A stretch of DNA of 64,000 bases, from assembly GCA_963663605.2 (NCBI GenBank), contig CAXXVF010000002.1, positions 2,976,001 through 3,040,000 of the forward strand, in the 5' to 3' direction. The position numbers were made by a program, and so were the translations under genes. The notes beneath the pieces are model-generated. The model saw nothing but the letters and a program-made list of their open reading frames with translations, was not told the origin of the DNA and made no database searches. How positions within the stretch are numbered: position 1 is the stretch's first letter; every line of letters starts with the position of its first letter. Source of the DNA: Sporobacter sp963663605. GTDB lineage: Bacteria; Bacillota; Clostridia; Oscillospirales; Oscillospiraceae. Shown here piece by piece: positions 43,283-52,711 of the stretch.

Positions 43283-45445
43283 ATGGATATTATTTCGCTG
43301 CTTTCACAGGAATTTAAGCTGAGACCCGAGCATGTCCGGAATATCGTCTCGCTTATCGACGAGGGGTGTACCATCCCGTTTATCGCCCGCTACCGCAAGG
43401 AGATGACCGGCTCGTGCGACGATCAGGTGCTGCGTGAACTGAGCGACCGGCTGGCCTATCTGCGGAATCTGGAAAAACGCCGCGAGGAGATCCGTGAGAG
43501 CATCGCATCGCAGGAGAAATTGACGGATGAATTGTCCCGTGCGCTGGACGATGCGCTGACGCTTGCGGAAATTGAGGACATTTACCGGCCTTTCCGGCCA
43601 AAACGGCGTACGCGGGCGACCATCGCGCGTGAAAAGGGACTCCAGCCGCTTTCCGAGCTTTTACTTGCCCAGAACATCCGGCACGGCAGCCTCAGGGAGC
43701 TCGCTTTGCCGTATGTCGATGCTGCAAAGGGCGTGGACACCTGGGAGAGCGCACTGGCCGGGGCGGGAGATATTGTAGCCGAGAGCGTCGCCGACGATCC
43801 CGATTGCCGCAAGCGGCTGCGCGAGCTGATGGCGAAAAACGGCCGGATCGTCTCAAAAGCGGCTGCTGCGGAAAAATCTGTTTATGAGATGTATTACGAT
43901 TACTCGGAGCCCGTTTTTAAAATTCCGAGCCATCGTATTCTGGCAATCAACCGGGGTGAGAAGGAAGATTTCCTGAAGGTCAAAATCGAACTGGACGACG
44001 CCCCTGCGCTCAATATTCTTTTCACACGGTTTTTAAGGCCCGGTTCGATCACGACCGAGCCGGTGAAAAACGCCGTTTTAGACGCGTGGAAACGGTTGAT
44101 CGCACCGGCTGTCGAGCGGGAAGTGCGCGCGGCGCTTACGGAGCGCGCCTCGGAGCAGGCAATCGGTATGTTCGCGCTCAATCTTAAACCGCTGCTGCTT
44201 CAGCCGCCGGTCAAGGGCAAGGTCATCATGGGACTGGACCCCGCCTACCGGACGGGCTGTAAGGTCGCCGTCGTCAGCGAGACCGGACAGGTGCTCGATA
44301 CGGCCGTTGTCTATCCGACGCCGCCGCAGAACAAGACGGAAGCGGCGAAGCTGGAACTGGGACGGCTCATTGATAAGCATAACGTTGAAGCCATCGCCAT
44401 CGGCAACGGCACCGCTTCGAGGGAAACTGAGATTTTCGTTGCCGGGCTTATATCCGGGCTTAAAAAGCCCGTCGGCTATATGGTGGTAAACGAGGCGGGC
44501 GCGTCGGTCTATTCGGCATCAAAGCTGGGCGCCCAGGAGTTCCCGGATTTTGATGTGACACAAAGAAGCGCCGTATCGATCGCGCGGCGTCTGTTGGATC
44601 CGCTGGCCGAACTTGTCAAAATTGACCCAAAGGCCATCGGTGTAGGACAGTATCAGCACGATATGATGCCCGCGCGGCTCGATGAAGCGCTCGGCGGCGT
44701 CGTGGAAGACTGCGTCAACAGTGTCGGCGTGGATTTGAATACGGCCTCATCGTATCTGCTGGCGTATATTTCGGGTCTTAATTCAGCAGTCGTAAAGAAT
44801 ATCGTTGCATACCGGGACGAAAACGGGTGCTTTAACAGACGGGCCGAACTTAAAAAGGTTCCGAAGCTGGGACCGAAGGCTTATGAGCAGTGTGCGGGAT
44901 TCCTTCGCATACCGGGCGGGAAGAACATGCTGGACAACACGTCCGTCCACCCGGAATCATATGCTGCGGCAGAGAAGCTGCTAAAAATGTTCGAGCTTGA
45001 GCTGACCGAACAGGACGGCGGCGCGGCACTGGCGCAGCGCGTTCGGGAAGCCGGCGAAGAAAAAGTGGCGGGCAGCTGCGGCGTCGGGGTTCCGACGCTG
45101 CGCGATATCGTTGCCGAGCTGCAGAAACCCGGACGTGATATCCGCGACGAACTCCCCCGGCCGATGCTCCGTACGGACATCATGGAATTGAAGGACTTAA
45201 AAGCAGGGATGGAGCTCGTCGGCACGGTCCGAAATGTCATTGATTTCGGTGCGTTCGTAGATATCGGCGTGCATCAGGACGGCCTTGTGCACATCTCTGA
45301 GATGGCAGATCGGTATATCCGCCATCCTTCACAGATGGTCAAAGTCGGCGATATCGTTACCGTGACCGTGCTGAGTGTTGACCCGGAGAAAAAAAGGATT
45401 TCACTGTCCATGCTGAAGCGGCGGGACAAAGGAGACAAGGAATGA
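43283..45445 (+). CDS. tex: Tex-like RNA-binding transcription accessory protein
   Basis: 720 residues from ATG 43283 (GAGG site). In order: the N-terminal helical domain with IPFIARYRKEMTG, the YqgF-like fold (IMGLDPAYRTGCKVAVV, about 320), the helix-hairpin-helix region (LNTASSYLLAYISGL; FNRRAELKKVPKLGPKAYEQCAGFLRI) and a C-terminal S1 domain (GMELVGTVRNVIDFGAFVDIG). Tex is a conserved cytoplasmic nucleic-acid-binding protein. Its stop overlaps the next start (ATGA), so the radical SAM gene is translationally coupled. Confidence 0.95.
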   Translation: MDIISLLSQEFKLRPEHVRNIVSLIDEGCTIPFIARYRKEMTGSCDDQVLRELSDRLAYLRNLEKRREEIRESIASQEKLTDELSRALDDALTLAEIEDIYRPFRPKRRTRATIAREKGLQPLSELLLAQNIRHGSLRELALPYVDAAKGVDTWESALAGAGDIVAESVADDPDCRKRLRELMAKNGRIVSKAAAAEKSVYEMYYDYSEPVFKIPSHRILAINRGEKEDFLKVKIELDDAPALNILFTRFLRPGSITTEPVKNAVLDAWKRLIAPAVEREVRAALTERASEQAIGMFALNLKPLLLQPPVKGKVIMGLDPAYRTGCKVAVVSETGQVLDTAVVYPTPPQNKTEAAKLELGRLIDKHNVEAIAIGNGTASRETEIFVAGLISGLKKPVGYMVVNEAGASVYSASKLGAQEFPDFDVTQRSAVSIARRLLDPLAELVKIDPKAIGVGQYQHDMMPARLDEALGGVVEDCVNSVGVDLNTASSYLLAYISGLNSAVVKNIVAYRDENGCFNRRAELKKVPKLGPKAYEQCAGFLRIPGGKNMLDNTSVHPESYAAAEKLLKMFELELTEQDGGAALAQRVREAGEEKVAGSCGVGVPTLRDIVAELQKPGRDIRDELPRPMLRTDIMELKDLKAGMELVGTVRNVIDFGAFVDIGVHQDGLVHISEMADRYIRHPSQMVKVGDIVTVTVLSVDPEKKRISLSMLKRRDKGDKE

Positions 45446-47130
45446 AAGCCGTCATTTGCATGCTTCATTCAAATTACATCCATTCCGCGCTCGCGCCCTG
45501 GTATCTGCTTGCGGGCGTCAAGGCGTACGGTCTTGAAGGGATATCGGCCGAGGTCGTTGAAGGCACGGTCAATATGGACGTTGAAGCTGCCTCAGAGCGG
45601 ATCGTTTCACGAAAACCGCAGGCTGTCGGCCTGTGCTGCTATATCTGGAACATTGCGTTTATCAAAAAGCTGCTGCCGGTCATCAAAGCGGCGCTGCCGG
45701 ATGCCGTTATTATTCTCGGAGGCCCGGAGGTGAGCTTCAATGCCGGCAGCGTGCTGGACGAACTGACGCAGGCCGATTATGTTCTGTCGGGCGAGGGTGA
45801 AAAACCGTTTGCGTATTTGTTGAGCGCGTTGTATGCAGGACGGGAAACCGGCGGCATACCGGGCATTTGCTGCAGGGCGGACGGCGCGCCGGTCGTCAAA
45901 GCGCCGTATTGCCCGACGGACGAGCCGCCGTGCCCATATGGGGAAGATTATTTAGCTGCGCTGGGCGGGCGCATAGCATATCTCGAAACGAGCCGGGGCT
46001 GCCCGTTTCAATGTGCGTTCTGCCTTTCCGGGCGGGGCGCGGGCGTCCGTTTTTTCCCGCTTGAGCGGGCAAAAGAGGAATTGCTTCTTCTGGCAGGCAG
46101 CGGTACGAAAACAGTCAAACTCGTTGACCGGACGTTCAACGCCGACCGCCGGCGGGCCAAAGAGCTGTTTTCATTTATTATTGATAACTATGAAACGCAC
46201 ATCCCAAACGGCGTCTGCTTTCATTTTGAGATCGGAGGAGACCTCCTGGACGATGAAACGCTGGCGCTTTTAAAAACGGCGCCGGCCGGACTTATCCAGT
46301 TTGAGATCGGGCTCCAGAGCTTTCACGCCAAAACGCTTGAAGCGCTCAACCGGAAGACTGATATGCATAAGCTCAAAAACAATATTGAGCGTCTCTTATC
46401 CTTCAGAAATATCCATATCCATGTCGATCTCATAGCCGGATTGCCGTATGAGGATCGGGACACCTTTGCCGAAAGCTTTAATACGGCGTACCGGCTCGGA
46501 CCGCATATGCTCCAGATGGGTTTTCTGAAGCTGCTGTACGGATCGCCGATGCGCGAAGACCCGGAACAGTTCCCCTGCCGCTTTTCAGAAGAACCGCCCT
46601 ATGTGGTGAGCGCGACGCCCTGGCTGACGTCAGGCGAACTTATTCGGCTGCACGACACGGAGGCTGTGCTCGACCGGCTGTACAACAGCGGACGGTTCCG
46701 GCGGACGCTGGCATATGTACTCGAGCGGACAGATATAACGCCGTTTGAACTGTTTTGGAACGCCGGAGCGCTTCTGGCCGCACAGATCAAAGGCGGCATT
46801 TCGCTCGACGACCTGACGGCTTTGGTCTTTGATTATTTCAGTACGCTTGATGGCGTTGAAAGAACGGCGCTGCGCGATCACATGGCCTGCGACCGGCTGG
46901 CCACAAACGCATCCGGAAAGCTTCCGCCGTCGCTGCGCGTTTTGGATAAGCGCTTCGCGCGTACGGTTTCAGGATTTGAAAGAAGCGCCGGGCACGAAAG
47001 ACAGTCGGGCGTCAGAAGGGGGTATGCGCTCTTATATTCCGAAAATGTTCTTGTGTGGGTCGAGTACAACCGGAAAGACCTGGTGACGGGAGAATATCCG
47101 ATTCGGAAGTATCCGATGGATGATGGATGA
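45442..47130 (+). CDS. B12-binding-domain radical SAM protein (BchE-like, DUF4080 type)
   Basis: 562 residues. An N-terminal cobalamin-binding Rossmann domain (about 1-135, with ILGGPEVSF). The radical SAM core has SRGCPFQCAFC (Cys x3 cluster ligands) and the IQFEIGLQS and HVDLIAGLPYED strands. A C-terminal helical region resembles DUF4080. Members often act as methyltransferases or cyclases, but this branch is uncharacterised. It overlaps tex by four bases, and a strong terminator follows. Confidence 0.88.
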   Translation: MKAVICMLHSNYIHSALAPWYLLAGVKAYGLEGISAEVVEGTVNMDVEAASERIVSRKPQAVGLCCYIWNIAFIKKLLPVIKAALPDAVIILGGPEVSFNAGSVLDELTQADYVLSGEGEKPFAYLLSALYAGRETGGIPGICCRADGAPVVKAPYCPTDEPPCPYGEDYLAALGGRIAYLETSRGCPFQCAFCLSGRGAGVRFFPLERAKEELLLLAGSGTKTVKLVDRTFNADRRRAKELFSFIIDNYETHIPNGVCFHFEIGGDLLDDETLALLKTAPAGLIQFEIGLQSFHAKTLEALNRKTDMHKLKNNIERLLSFRNIHIHVDLIAGLPYEDRDTFAESFNTAYRLGPHMLQMGFLKLLYGSPMREDPEQFPCRFSEEPPYVVSATPWLTSGELIRLHDTEAVLDRLYNSGRFRRTLAYVLERTDITPFELFWNAGALLAAQIKGGISLDDLTALVFDYFSTLDGVERTALRDHMACDRLATNASGKLPPSLRVLDKRFARTVSGFERSAGHERQSGVRRGYALLYSENVLVWVEYNRKDLVTGEYPIRKYPMDDG

Positions 47131-47145
47131 ATCCCTGAAAGGATG

Positions 47146-47184
47146 AGTCGTTGTTGATATTATAAATATCAACAACGACTTTTT
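47146..47184 (+). terminator. terminator after the radical SAM gene
   Basis: 16-bp stem AGTCGTTGTTGATATT/AATATCAACAACGACT, then TTTT. A second perfect hairpin, 13 bp per arm with a TTA loop, follows at 47187-47215. Confidence 0.9.
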
Positions 47185-47327
47185 GTATTTTGTGATTTAT
47201 TATAAATCACAAAATGGTATAGATATTACATGATATCCGTTTTACACGGTCGAAATATGTAACTAACAAACAACAAAATTGTACGCGTGATACGAATAAT
47301 TTGTTTTTAGTTACAAAAAAATAGACT

Positions 47328-47377
47328 TTCAATATGTGAGAAAATACAAAGCATTTTGTGTTGTTATAAAGTATAAT
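47328..47377 (+). promoter_or_regulatory. conserved upstream block and TATAAT of ABC system 2
   Basis: TTCAATATGTGAGAAAATAC then AAAGCATTTT, and TATAAT at 47372-47377. Nearly the same block stands before ABC system 3 at 52470-52521. No good TTGACA; the shared AAAGC(A/T)TTT sits at the -35 place, so an activator or alternative recognition is possible. Confidence 0.55.
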
Positions 47378-47424
47378 GATTATTATTAGTTTTGCTGTAG
47401 TTGAGGGATATATTCAACGCGGAA

Positions 47425-47440
47425 TTGTCAAATGTGACAA
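47425..47440. promoter_or_regulatory. inverted repeat TTGTCA-AATG-TGACAA
   Basis: Six-base arms around a 4-base spacer, 110 bases before the binding-protein gene. It overlaps a possible -35 (TTGTCA, 18 bases, TAAAAT). Operator-like; the binding protein is unknown. Confidence 0.4.
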
Positions 47441-47549
47441 GAATATCGTAAAATTTAGGCTAAATCAAACTAAACGGCGTTGTTTTTATGAAGTCATGTA
47501 GTCATATGGAGAAACCATATTTATTATTTTTTATGAAAGAAGGATGAAA

Positions 47550-48605
47550 ATGAAAACAATTAGACGGGCACTCTCCTTGATTTTTGCGATTCTTATGGTG
47601 ATGACCTTGTTCACCGCGTGTGGAAACAAAGATGCCGATACTGCATCGGAAGGCTCAGAAGCCGCCCCGGAAGGTATAGCCGCGCTGGGGAACAAGGTGG
47701 ATATCTTCAACGACGAGGTGAAAATTGCATACATACCGCTGAGCTCGCTTGGGCAAGGCAATATCCTTGTTGCGGATGCATTCGCTGAGCAGCTCATTTT
47801 CTATGACAATGTAGTTGTTGATACTTTTGAAGCCGGATATGATCCGACAACCCAAATTTCCTTAATTAACGAGGCTGTAACGCAGGGATACCAGGCGATC
47901 ATACTTGAAGCCGCCGATGCTGCGGCGCTTGCAAACGCCGTCGAAGCGGCTGAAGAAGCGGGCGTTCCGGTTGTCACCTTTAACTGCGGCTGTGACGGAA
48001 AGCATGTGCTCCATATTCAGGGCAGCGACTACGCCGCCGGCTGGATGGGCGCCGAGGTGGTTGCGGAGGCTCTCGGGAACGAAGGTAAAGCGATAATTCT
48101 TGATTGCCCGGCCGAGCAGGTGTCCTCCTCCAGAATGGGTCTTGGTTTTGAGGCGTACATGAAAGAGAATACGAATATAGAAATCATCGACTACCAGAAT
48201 ATAGCCAACTGGTCACAGGAAAATGCCAACACCACCATGCGTGACCTTCTGACGAAATATGATGATATTGACGCGGTTTACGGTTCCTCGGATGATATCG
48301 CCATGGGCGCGGTTCAGGCGATCGAAGCGGCCGGCCGTCAGGACGAAGGTATTCTTGTATGGGGCAACATCGGTTATCCGTCTTCGCTGACAGCGATCAA
48401 GGAAGGCCGTATGTTTGGCACAACCTATTCCAACTACTATGTTGAAGCTTCAACGTCGATTTACTTCGCGCTGTACTTTATACAAAACGGTATTACCTCC
48501 GTTACAGCGGGCTATGAGTCGACGCCGACGGTTGACCAGGGCGCTTTGGCCTGCACTGCCGAGAATGTTGATGATATCATTGCAATCTCGCACTGGGATA
48601 TGTAA
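47550..48605 (+). CDS. ABC transporter substrate-binding lipoprotein (system 2)
   Basis: 351 residues from ATG 47550, preferred over ATG 47544 because of the AGAAGG spacing. Signal peptide with lipobox LFTAC, then a short acidic linker. Type I periplasmic-binding (Peripla_BP_4, ribose-type) fold: EVKIAYIPLSSLGQG, QAIILEAADAAAL, VYGSSDDIAMGAVQAIEA. Clearly paralogous to the system 3 protein at 52.7 kb, including the ending block SVTAGYESTPTV. The ligand is unknown. A GC-rich hairpin separates it from the permease. Confidence 0.9.
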   Translation: MKTIRRALSLIFAILMVMTLFTACGNKDADTASEGSEAAPEGIAALGNKVDIFNDEVKIAYIPLSSLGQGNILVADAFAEQLIFYDNVVVDTFEAGYDPTTQISLINEAVTQGYQAIILEAADAAALANAVEAAEEAGVPVVTFNCGCDGKHVLHIQGSDYAAGWMGAEVVAEALGNEGKAIILDCPAEQVSSSRMGLGFEAYMKENTNIEIIDYQNIANWSQENANTTMRDLLTKYDDIDAVYGSSDDIAMGAVQAIEAAGRQDEGILVWGNIGYPSSLTAIKEGRMFGTTYSNYYVEASTSIYFALYFIQNGITSVTAGYESTPTVDQGALACTAENVDDIIAISHWDM

Positions 48606-48660
48606 GGCAGCGGGGCAAATCTGAATACATTGGCCTGATATCGAATAAATAAGTCTTTAG

Positions 48661-48693
48661 TAACGGGGCCCTTCCTTATGATGGGCCCCGTTA
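48661..48693 (+). terminator. attenuator hairpin after the system 2 binding protein
   Basis: TAACGGGGCCC, 11-base loop, GGGCCCCGTTA. Inside the operon; no U-run. Confidence 0.65.
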
Positions 48694-48763
48694 TATTAGT
48701 GTATGGTGAAATGTACGCGACGTTGGAATATTTTCTTTTTTCTCATATTGGAGGTTCAATAGA

Positions 48764-49738
48764 ATGAAAATAAAACATACCCGCAGATTGATTTCTGTGG
48801 GGCTGGTCGTGGTTCTTGTTCTGGTTTACGCGTTGACGACAGATAACTTCTTTACATGGCGGAACCTGTCGCTCGTGCTTCTGGACTCGGCCTATGTGGG
48901 AATAGTTGCGCTGGGCGTGGCTTTTGTTATAATCGCCGGCGGCATCGATCTGTCGGTTGGCGGAATTGTCTGTACGGCGGCTATTGTCTGCGCCAGGGTT
49001 TCCTGTATTGAAGGCGTGCCCGGTATTGTCGCCATGCTTGTTGCCGTTTTGGTTGGCTGCCTGTGCGGCGTTATTAACGGATACATCATTACAAAGCTGC
49101 ACGTAACAGAATTCGTTACAACGCTGGCGATGGGTTTTGTTTACACGGGTCTTGGCTTAATGCTGGCATTTAGAGAAAACGGGCGGATTATAGCCAAATA
49201 TCTGACGAATGACAGCTTCACCGCATTTGGAAAAGAAATCGGCGGTGTTTATTACATGACAATCGCATGGATTATTATCGCTGCTATCATGCTTGTCGTT
49301 CAGTCGAAAACGCGGTTCGGGCTTTATACATACGCGACGGGTTCCCATCTTAAATCTGCCCGGATGTCCGGCGTTGATACCGACAAAATCAAATGGCTTG
49401 GTTTCATCATCTGCGGAGCCTGCGCGGGACTTGCCGCCGGTTTTGTAAGCGCATACCAGAGTTCGGCATCCGCCAGCCTTGGCAGCGGCAAGGAATTTGA
49501 AGCGATTGCGGCAAGTGTCGTCGGCGGACTTGTGCTCGGCGGCGGAAAGGGCGACGCCATCGGCGCTATGTTCGGCGCGCTGTTTATGACGGTTATTATG
49601 AACGGCCTTTATAAATACGGGATATCGACGGAATGGCAGTATATCCTTCAAGGCGCCATAATTATTCTGGCCACGTCGTTTGACGCCCAATTCAACAAAA
49701 TAAACGAAAAACGCCTTCGGGCGCTCGCAAACCAGTAA
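48764..49738 (+). CDS. CUT2-type ABC permease (system 2, first)
   Basis: 324 residues, about 9 helices. BPD_transp_2 core: GGIDLSVGGIVCTAAI near residue 65, and GGLVLGGGKGDAIGAMFGAL late. The paralogue in system 3 is at 53973. The ATPase gene starts 14 bases after its stop. Confidence 0.92.
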   Translation: MKIKHTRRLISVGLVVVLVLVYALTTDNFFTWRNLSLVLLDSAYVGIVALGVAFVIIAGGIDLSVGGIVCTAAIVCARVSCIEGVPGIVAMLVAVLVGCLCGVINGYIITKLHVTEFVTTLAMGFVYTGLGLMLAFRENGRIIAKYLTNDSFTAFGKEIGGVYYMTIAWIIIAAIMLVVQSKTRFGLYTYATGSHLKSARMSGVDTDKIKWLGFIICGACAGLAAGFVSAYQSSASASLGSGKEFEAIAASVVGGLVLGGGKGDAIGAMFGALFMTVIMNGLYKYGISTEWQYILQGAIIILATSFDAQFNKINEKRLRALANQ

Positions 49739-49752
49739 GGGGAGGGAATAAA

Positions 49753-51267
49753 ATGGAAAATAAAAGGACTCTCCTCGAGGCGAAAGGTATTTGCAAACAA
49801 TTCAACGGCGTCAAAGTTTTAAAGAACGTTGACCTTAGCATCAATTACGGTGAAGTCCACGCGCTGATGGGTGAGAACGGCGCCGGCAAGTCCACAATCA
49901 TAAAAATCATAACCGGCGTATATACAAAGGATGACGGTCAGATATTTATAGACGGACAACCGGTTGAAATCAATAACCGTCAGGACGCGCGCGACTGTGG
50001 CATTTCCGTTATTTATCAGGAACTGAGCCTTATTCCGGCGCTTTCGGTCATGGAAAACATTTTCCTGGGACAGGAAGAAATCAAATGTGGTTTTCTGGAC
50101 AGCAAGAGTATGCGTGAACGGGTGCAGTCTCTGATCGACCATTATCAGTTCGGGCTTGACCCCGATGCGATCGTCCAATCGCTCGGCATGGCTCAGCGGC
50201 AAATGGTCGAGATCCTCAAAGCCTTGGCGTTTAAGGCAAAGCTTATTATTATGGATGAACCGACCGCATCGCTGTCCGCATCCGAAACGGAGAAGCTGTT
50301 TAACACGATTGACGGACTGCGTAAAAAAGACGCCAGTATCCTTTACATCTCCCACCGGCTTGAAGAGGTTTACAGAGTGGCTGACCGGCTGACCGTCATG
50401 CGCGACGGGGAAAACGTCGGGGTGCTGGAGAAAAATGATATAAACGCCACGGCGGTTACAACGATGATGATCGGGCATGAAATCAAACAGGATGTTGTAC
50501 GTCCCAAGCCGCAAATCTGCGAGGAGCACTGCCTTGAGGTCAAGGACCTCGTGTATGGCAATCTCCTGAAGAAAGTGGGCTTCAAGGCATACGGCGGAGA
50601 GGTTTTGGGAATCGGCGGCCTTGTCGGCTCCGGGAGAACAGAACTGATCAAATGTATATACGGTGCACTGAAAGCCACCGGAGGCGAGATACTTCTAAAC
50701 GGCAAGCCTGTCTCAAAGTCCATAGCGAAAAACATCCGGGCGGGATTTGGCCTTGTGCCGGAAGACAGACGGAACGAAGGTTTCATACCTTACCTTTCCA
50801 TAGAAAAAAATACGGCGCTGCCGAGCTATGACAAGTTGTCTAAGGCGGGGTTCGTATCAAGGCGCAAAGAAAAAAAACATGCGGCAAAATCAATCAAAGA
50901 TTATGACATACGTCCGAAGATGCCTCATTATCCTGTCAGCAACCTGTCCGGCGGCAATCAGCAGAAAGTCGTTGTCGGCAAATGGCTTGCGCGTGAGCCG
51001 GAGGTTTTGATGATGGATGAACCGACGGCCGGCGTTGACGTCGGGGTCAAGGCGGATATCTACGAATACGTATGGAAGCTTGCAGAGACCGGAGCCATTG
51101 TGATTATAGTATCTTCCGACCTTGCGGAACTGACATATGTATCCGACAGGATTCTGGTCATGTATGACGGTAAGTTTTTTGAAGAATTTACCCGAGATAA
51201 CGCTACGCAGGCGGCAATCCTTCTTGCCGCGTCCGGCGAGCATACAGAGGAAGGGGTTGCGCTGTGA
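49753..51267 (+). CDS. CUT2-type ABC transporter ATP-binding protein (system 2)
   Basis: 504 residues, GGGGAGGGA site. Tandem ABC domains: GENGAGKST, MAQRQMVEILKAL, IIMDEPTAS in the first; GLVGSGRTE (degenerate Walker A), LSGGNQQKV, LMMDEPTAGVDVG in the second. Very close to the system 3 ATPase at 54966. Its stop overlaps the next start by one base (TGATG). Confidence 0.94.
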   Translation: MENKRTLLEAKGICKQFNGVKVLKNVDLSINYGEVHALMGENGAGKSTIIKIITGVYTKDDGQIFIDGQPVEINNRQDARDCGISVIYQELSLIPALSVMENIFLGQEEIKCGFLDSKSMRERVQSLIDHYQFGLDPDAIVQSLGMAQRQMVEILKALAFKAKLIIMDEPTASLSASETEKLFNTIDGLRKKDASILYISHRLEEVYRVADRLTVMRDGENVGVLEKNDINATAVTTMMIGHEIKQDVVRPKPQICEEHCLEVKDLVYGNLLKKVGFKAYGGEVLGIGGLVGSGRTELIKCIYGALKATGGEILLNGKPVSKSIAKNIRAGFGLVPEDRRNEGFIPYLSIEKNTALPSYDKLSKAGFVSRRKEKKHAAKSIKDYDIRPKMPHYPVSNLSGGNQQKVVVGKWLAREPEVLMMDEPTAGVDVGVKADIYEYVWKLAETGAIVIIVSSDLAELTYVSDRILVMYDGKFFEEFTRDNATQAAILLAASGEHTEEGVAL

Positions 51268-52280
51268 TGAAGAAGATTGGTAATTTCCTGGGTAATGCAT
51301 GGGGTCAAAGAGCGCTTATCCTGGTTATCATCATGGTGGTCATGTTGATATTCCAACAAAAGTTTTTCACGTTGTCGAACCTTTCCAGTATTCTATTAGC
51401 CATTGCAGTCTACGGTATCATGGCAGGCGGTATGCTTTTTACCGTGCTGACGGGCGGCATGGACCTCTCGGTCGGTTCAATGGCGGCGCTTTCCGGGACT
51501 ATTTTGGCCATGCAGGTTGATACAAACGGTTACACCGTTCAGAGCTTCATTGTCGGCGTGGCAATATCCCTGATCGTGTGCATTATCGTCGGGTGCCTCC
51601 ACGGTTCTCTCGTTACTTTTTTCGGTATGCCTGCGTTTGTCGTTACGCTTGCCACACAGTATCTTCTGTCTGGTGTCGTTCAGCGTGTGACGGGCGGAAA
51701 ATACGTTCAGGCGATAGACGACGGTATCTTTTTCAAATTGGGTAACGCAAAACTTGCCGGGATACCGATGCCGGTTGTCATATTTATCGTGTATGCGATT
51801 ATTTGTGCCATTGTATTAGGCTACACCACCTACGGCAGGAGAATTTATGCGGTGGGCGGCAACGCCACTGCGGCAAATCTTGTCGGCATCAGAACGAGAT
51901 TTACGATCATAGTTGCGTATGTCGTTTCGAGTATATCTGCCGGTATCGGCGGGATGGTGCTTGTTTCCATGAATATGCAGGCCGGCACGACGACGGCCTC
52001 CGGGTATGAGGGCAATGTTCTCATGGCGATGGTTGTCGGCGGTATCAATCTGGCCGGCGGCGAAGGCGGCGTGCCGGGCGCGATATTCGGCGCGCTTCTG
52101 GTCGGCGTTATTAACAATGTGCAGATTCTTATAGGAATACCTTCCGACTATCAGAAGTTTGTTCAGGGCGTCATTATAATCGGCGCGGTCATCCTGAATA
52201 TGTATACGAGCCGGAGAAGCCAGGGGCTGACACGCGCCAAAACAAAAAAACCTGCGGAAAAAGTCCCCGTTGCAAAATAG
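51267..52280 (+). CDS. CUT2-type ABC permease (system 2, second)
   Basis: 337 residues from the ATG that shares one base with the ATPase stop. Begins MKKIGNFLGNAWGQRALIL, as does its system 3 partner (MKKIMNFLGNQWGQRVTII). GGMDLSVGSMAALSG core, then GGINLAGGEGGVPGAIFGAL. Ends with a basic tail. A strong terminator follows. Confidence 0.92.
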   Translation: MKKIGNFLGNAWGQRALILVIIMVVMLIFQQKFFTLSNLSSILLAIAVYGIMAGGMLFTVLTGGMDLSVGSMAALSGTILAMQVDTNGYTVQSFIVGVAISLIVCIIVGCLHGSLVTFFGMPAFVVTLATQYLLSGVVQRVTGGKYVQAIDDGIFFKLGNAKLAGIPMPVVIFIVYAIICAIVLGYTTYGRRIYAVGGNATAANLVGIRTRFTIIVAYVVSSISAGIGGMVLVSMNMQAGTTTASGYEGNVLMAMVVGGINLAGGEGGVPGAIFGALLVGVINNVQILIGIPSDYQKFVQGVIIIGAVILNMYTSRRSQGLTRAKTKKPAEKVPVAK

Positions 52281-52292
52281 AACGAGCGTGAA

Positions 52293-52325
52293 TAACCGGC
52301 AGACAAAAGTCTGCCGGTTATTTTT
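52293..52325 (+). terminator. terminator of ABC operon 2
   Basis: TAACCGGCAGAC-AAAA-GTCTGCCGGTTA followed by TTTTT. Confidence 0.92.
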
Positions 52326-52469
52326 ATACAAAAACAGCTTTGCGCTATGTATGTTTGTTGTTGTTTACCGGCGGGTGAAAAATGTAAAAAAAATTGACTT
52401 ACAGTCTGCCGGCGTTCTGAATTATCTCCAATTGCTATGAAAACTTGTGTATTCAGACAAAAATTAATG

Positions 52470-52521
52470 GTTTTAATATGTAGAATAATCCAAAGCTTTT
52501 ATGCCGATCATCAATTATAAT
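52470..52521 (+). promoter_or_regulatory. conserved upstream block and TATAAT of ABC system 3
   Basis: TTTAATATGTAGAATAATCC then AAAGCTTTTA and TATAAT at 52516-52521, matching the block before system 2. The rest of the 430-base gap shows no gene. Confidence 0.55.
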
Positions 52522-52711
52522 GAGTTTAATATTGTAGATGTTGTTGTGGTATTATAGGTTTTATAATTCCATTTTGTTTATATTGTAAAAAAGCGTGAAG
52601 TGTTATATATTATATAAAAGCCGTTTTAATAGAGGATAATACAAACAGTTATAAATGCAGAATAAAATATGGATAATCCATATTTTAATAATAAATGAAA
52701 GAAGGTTTATG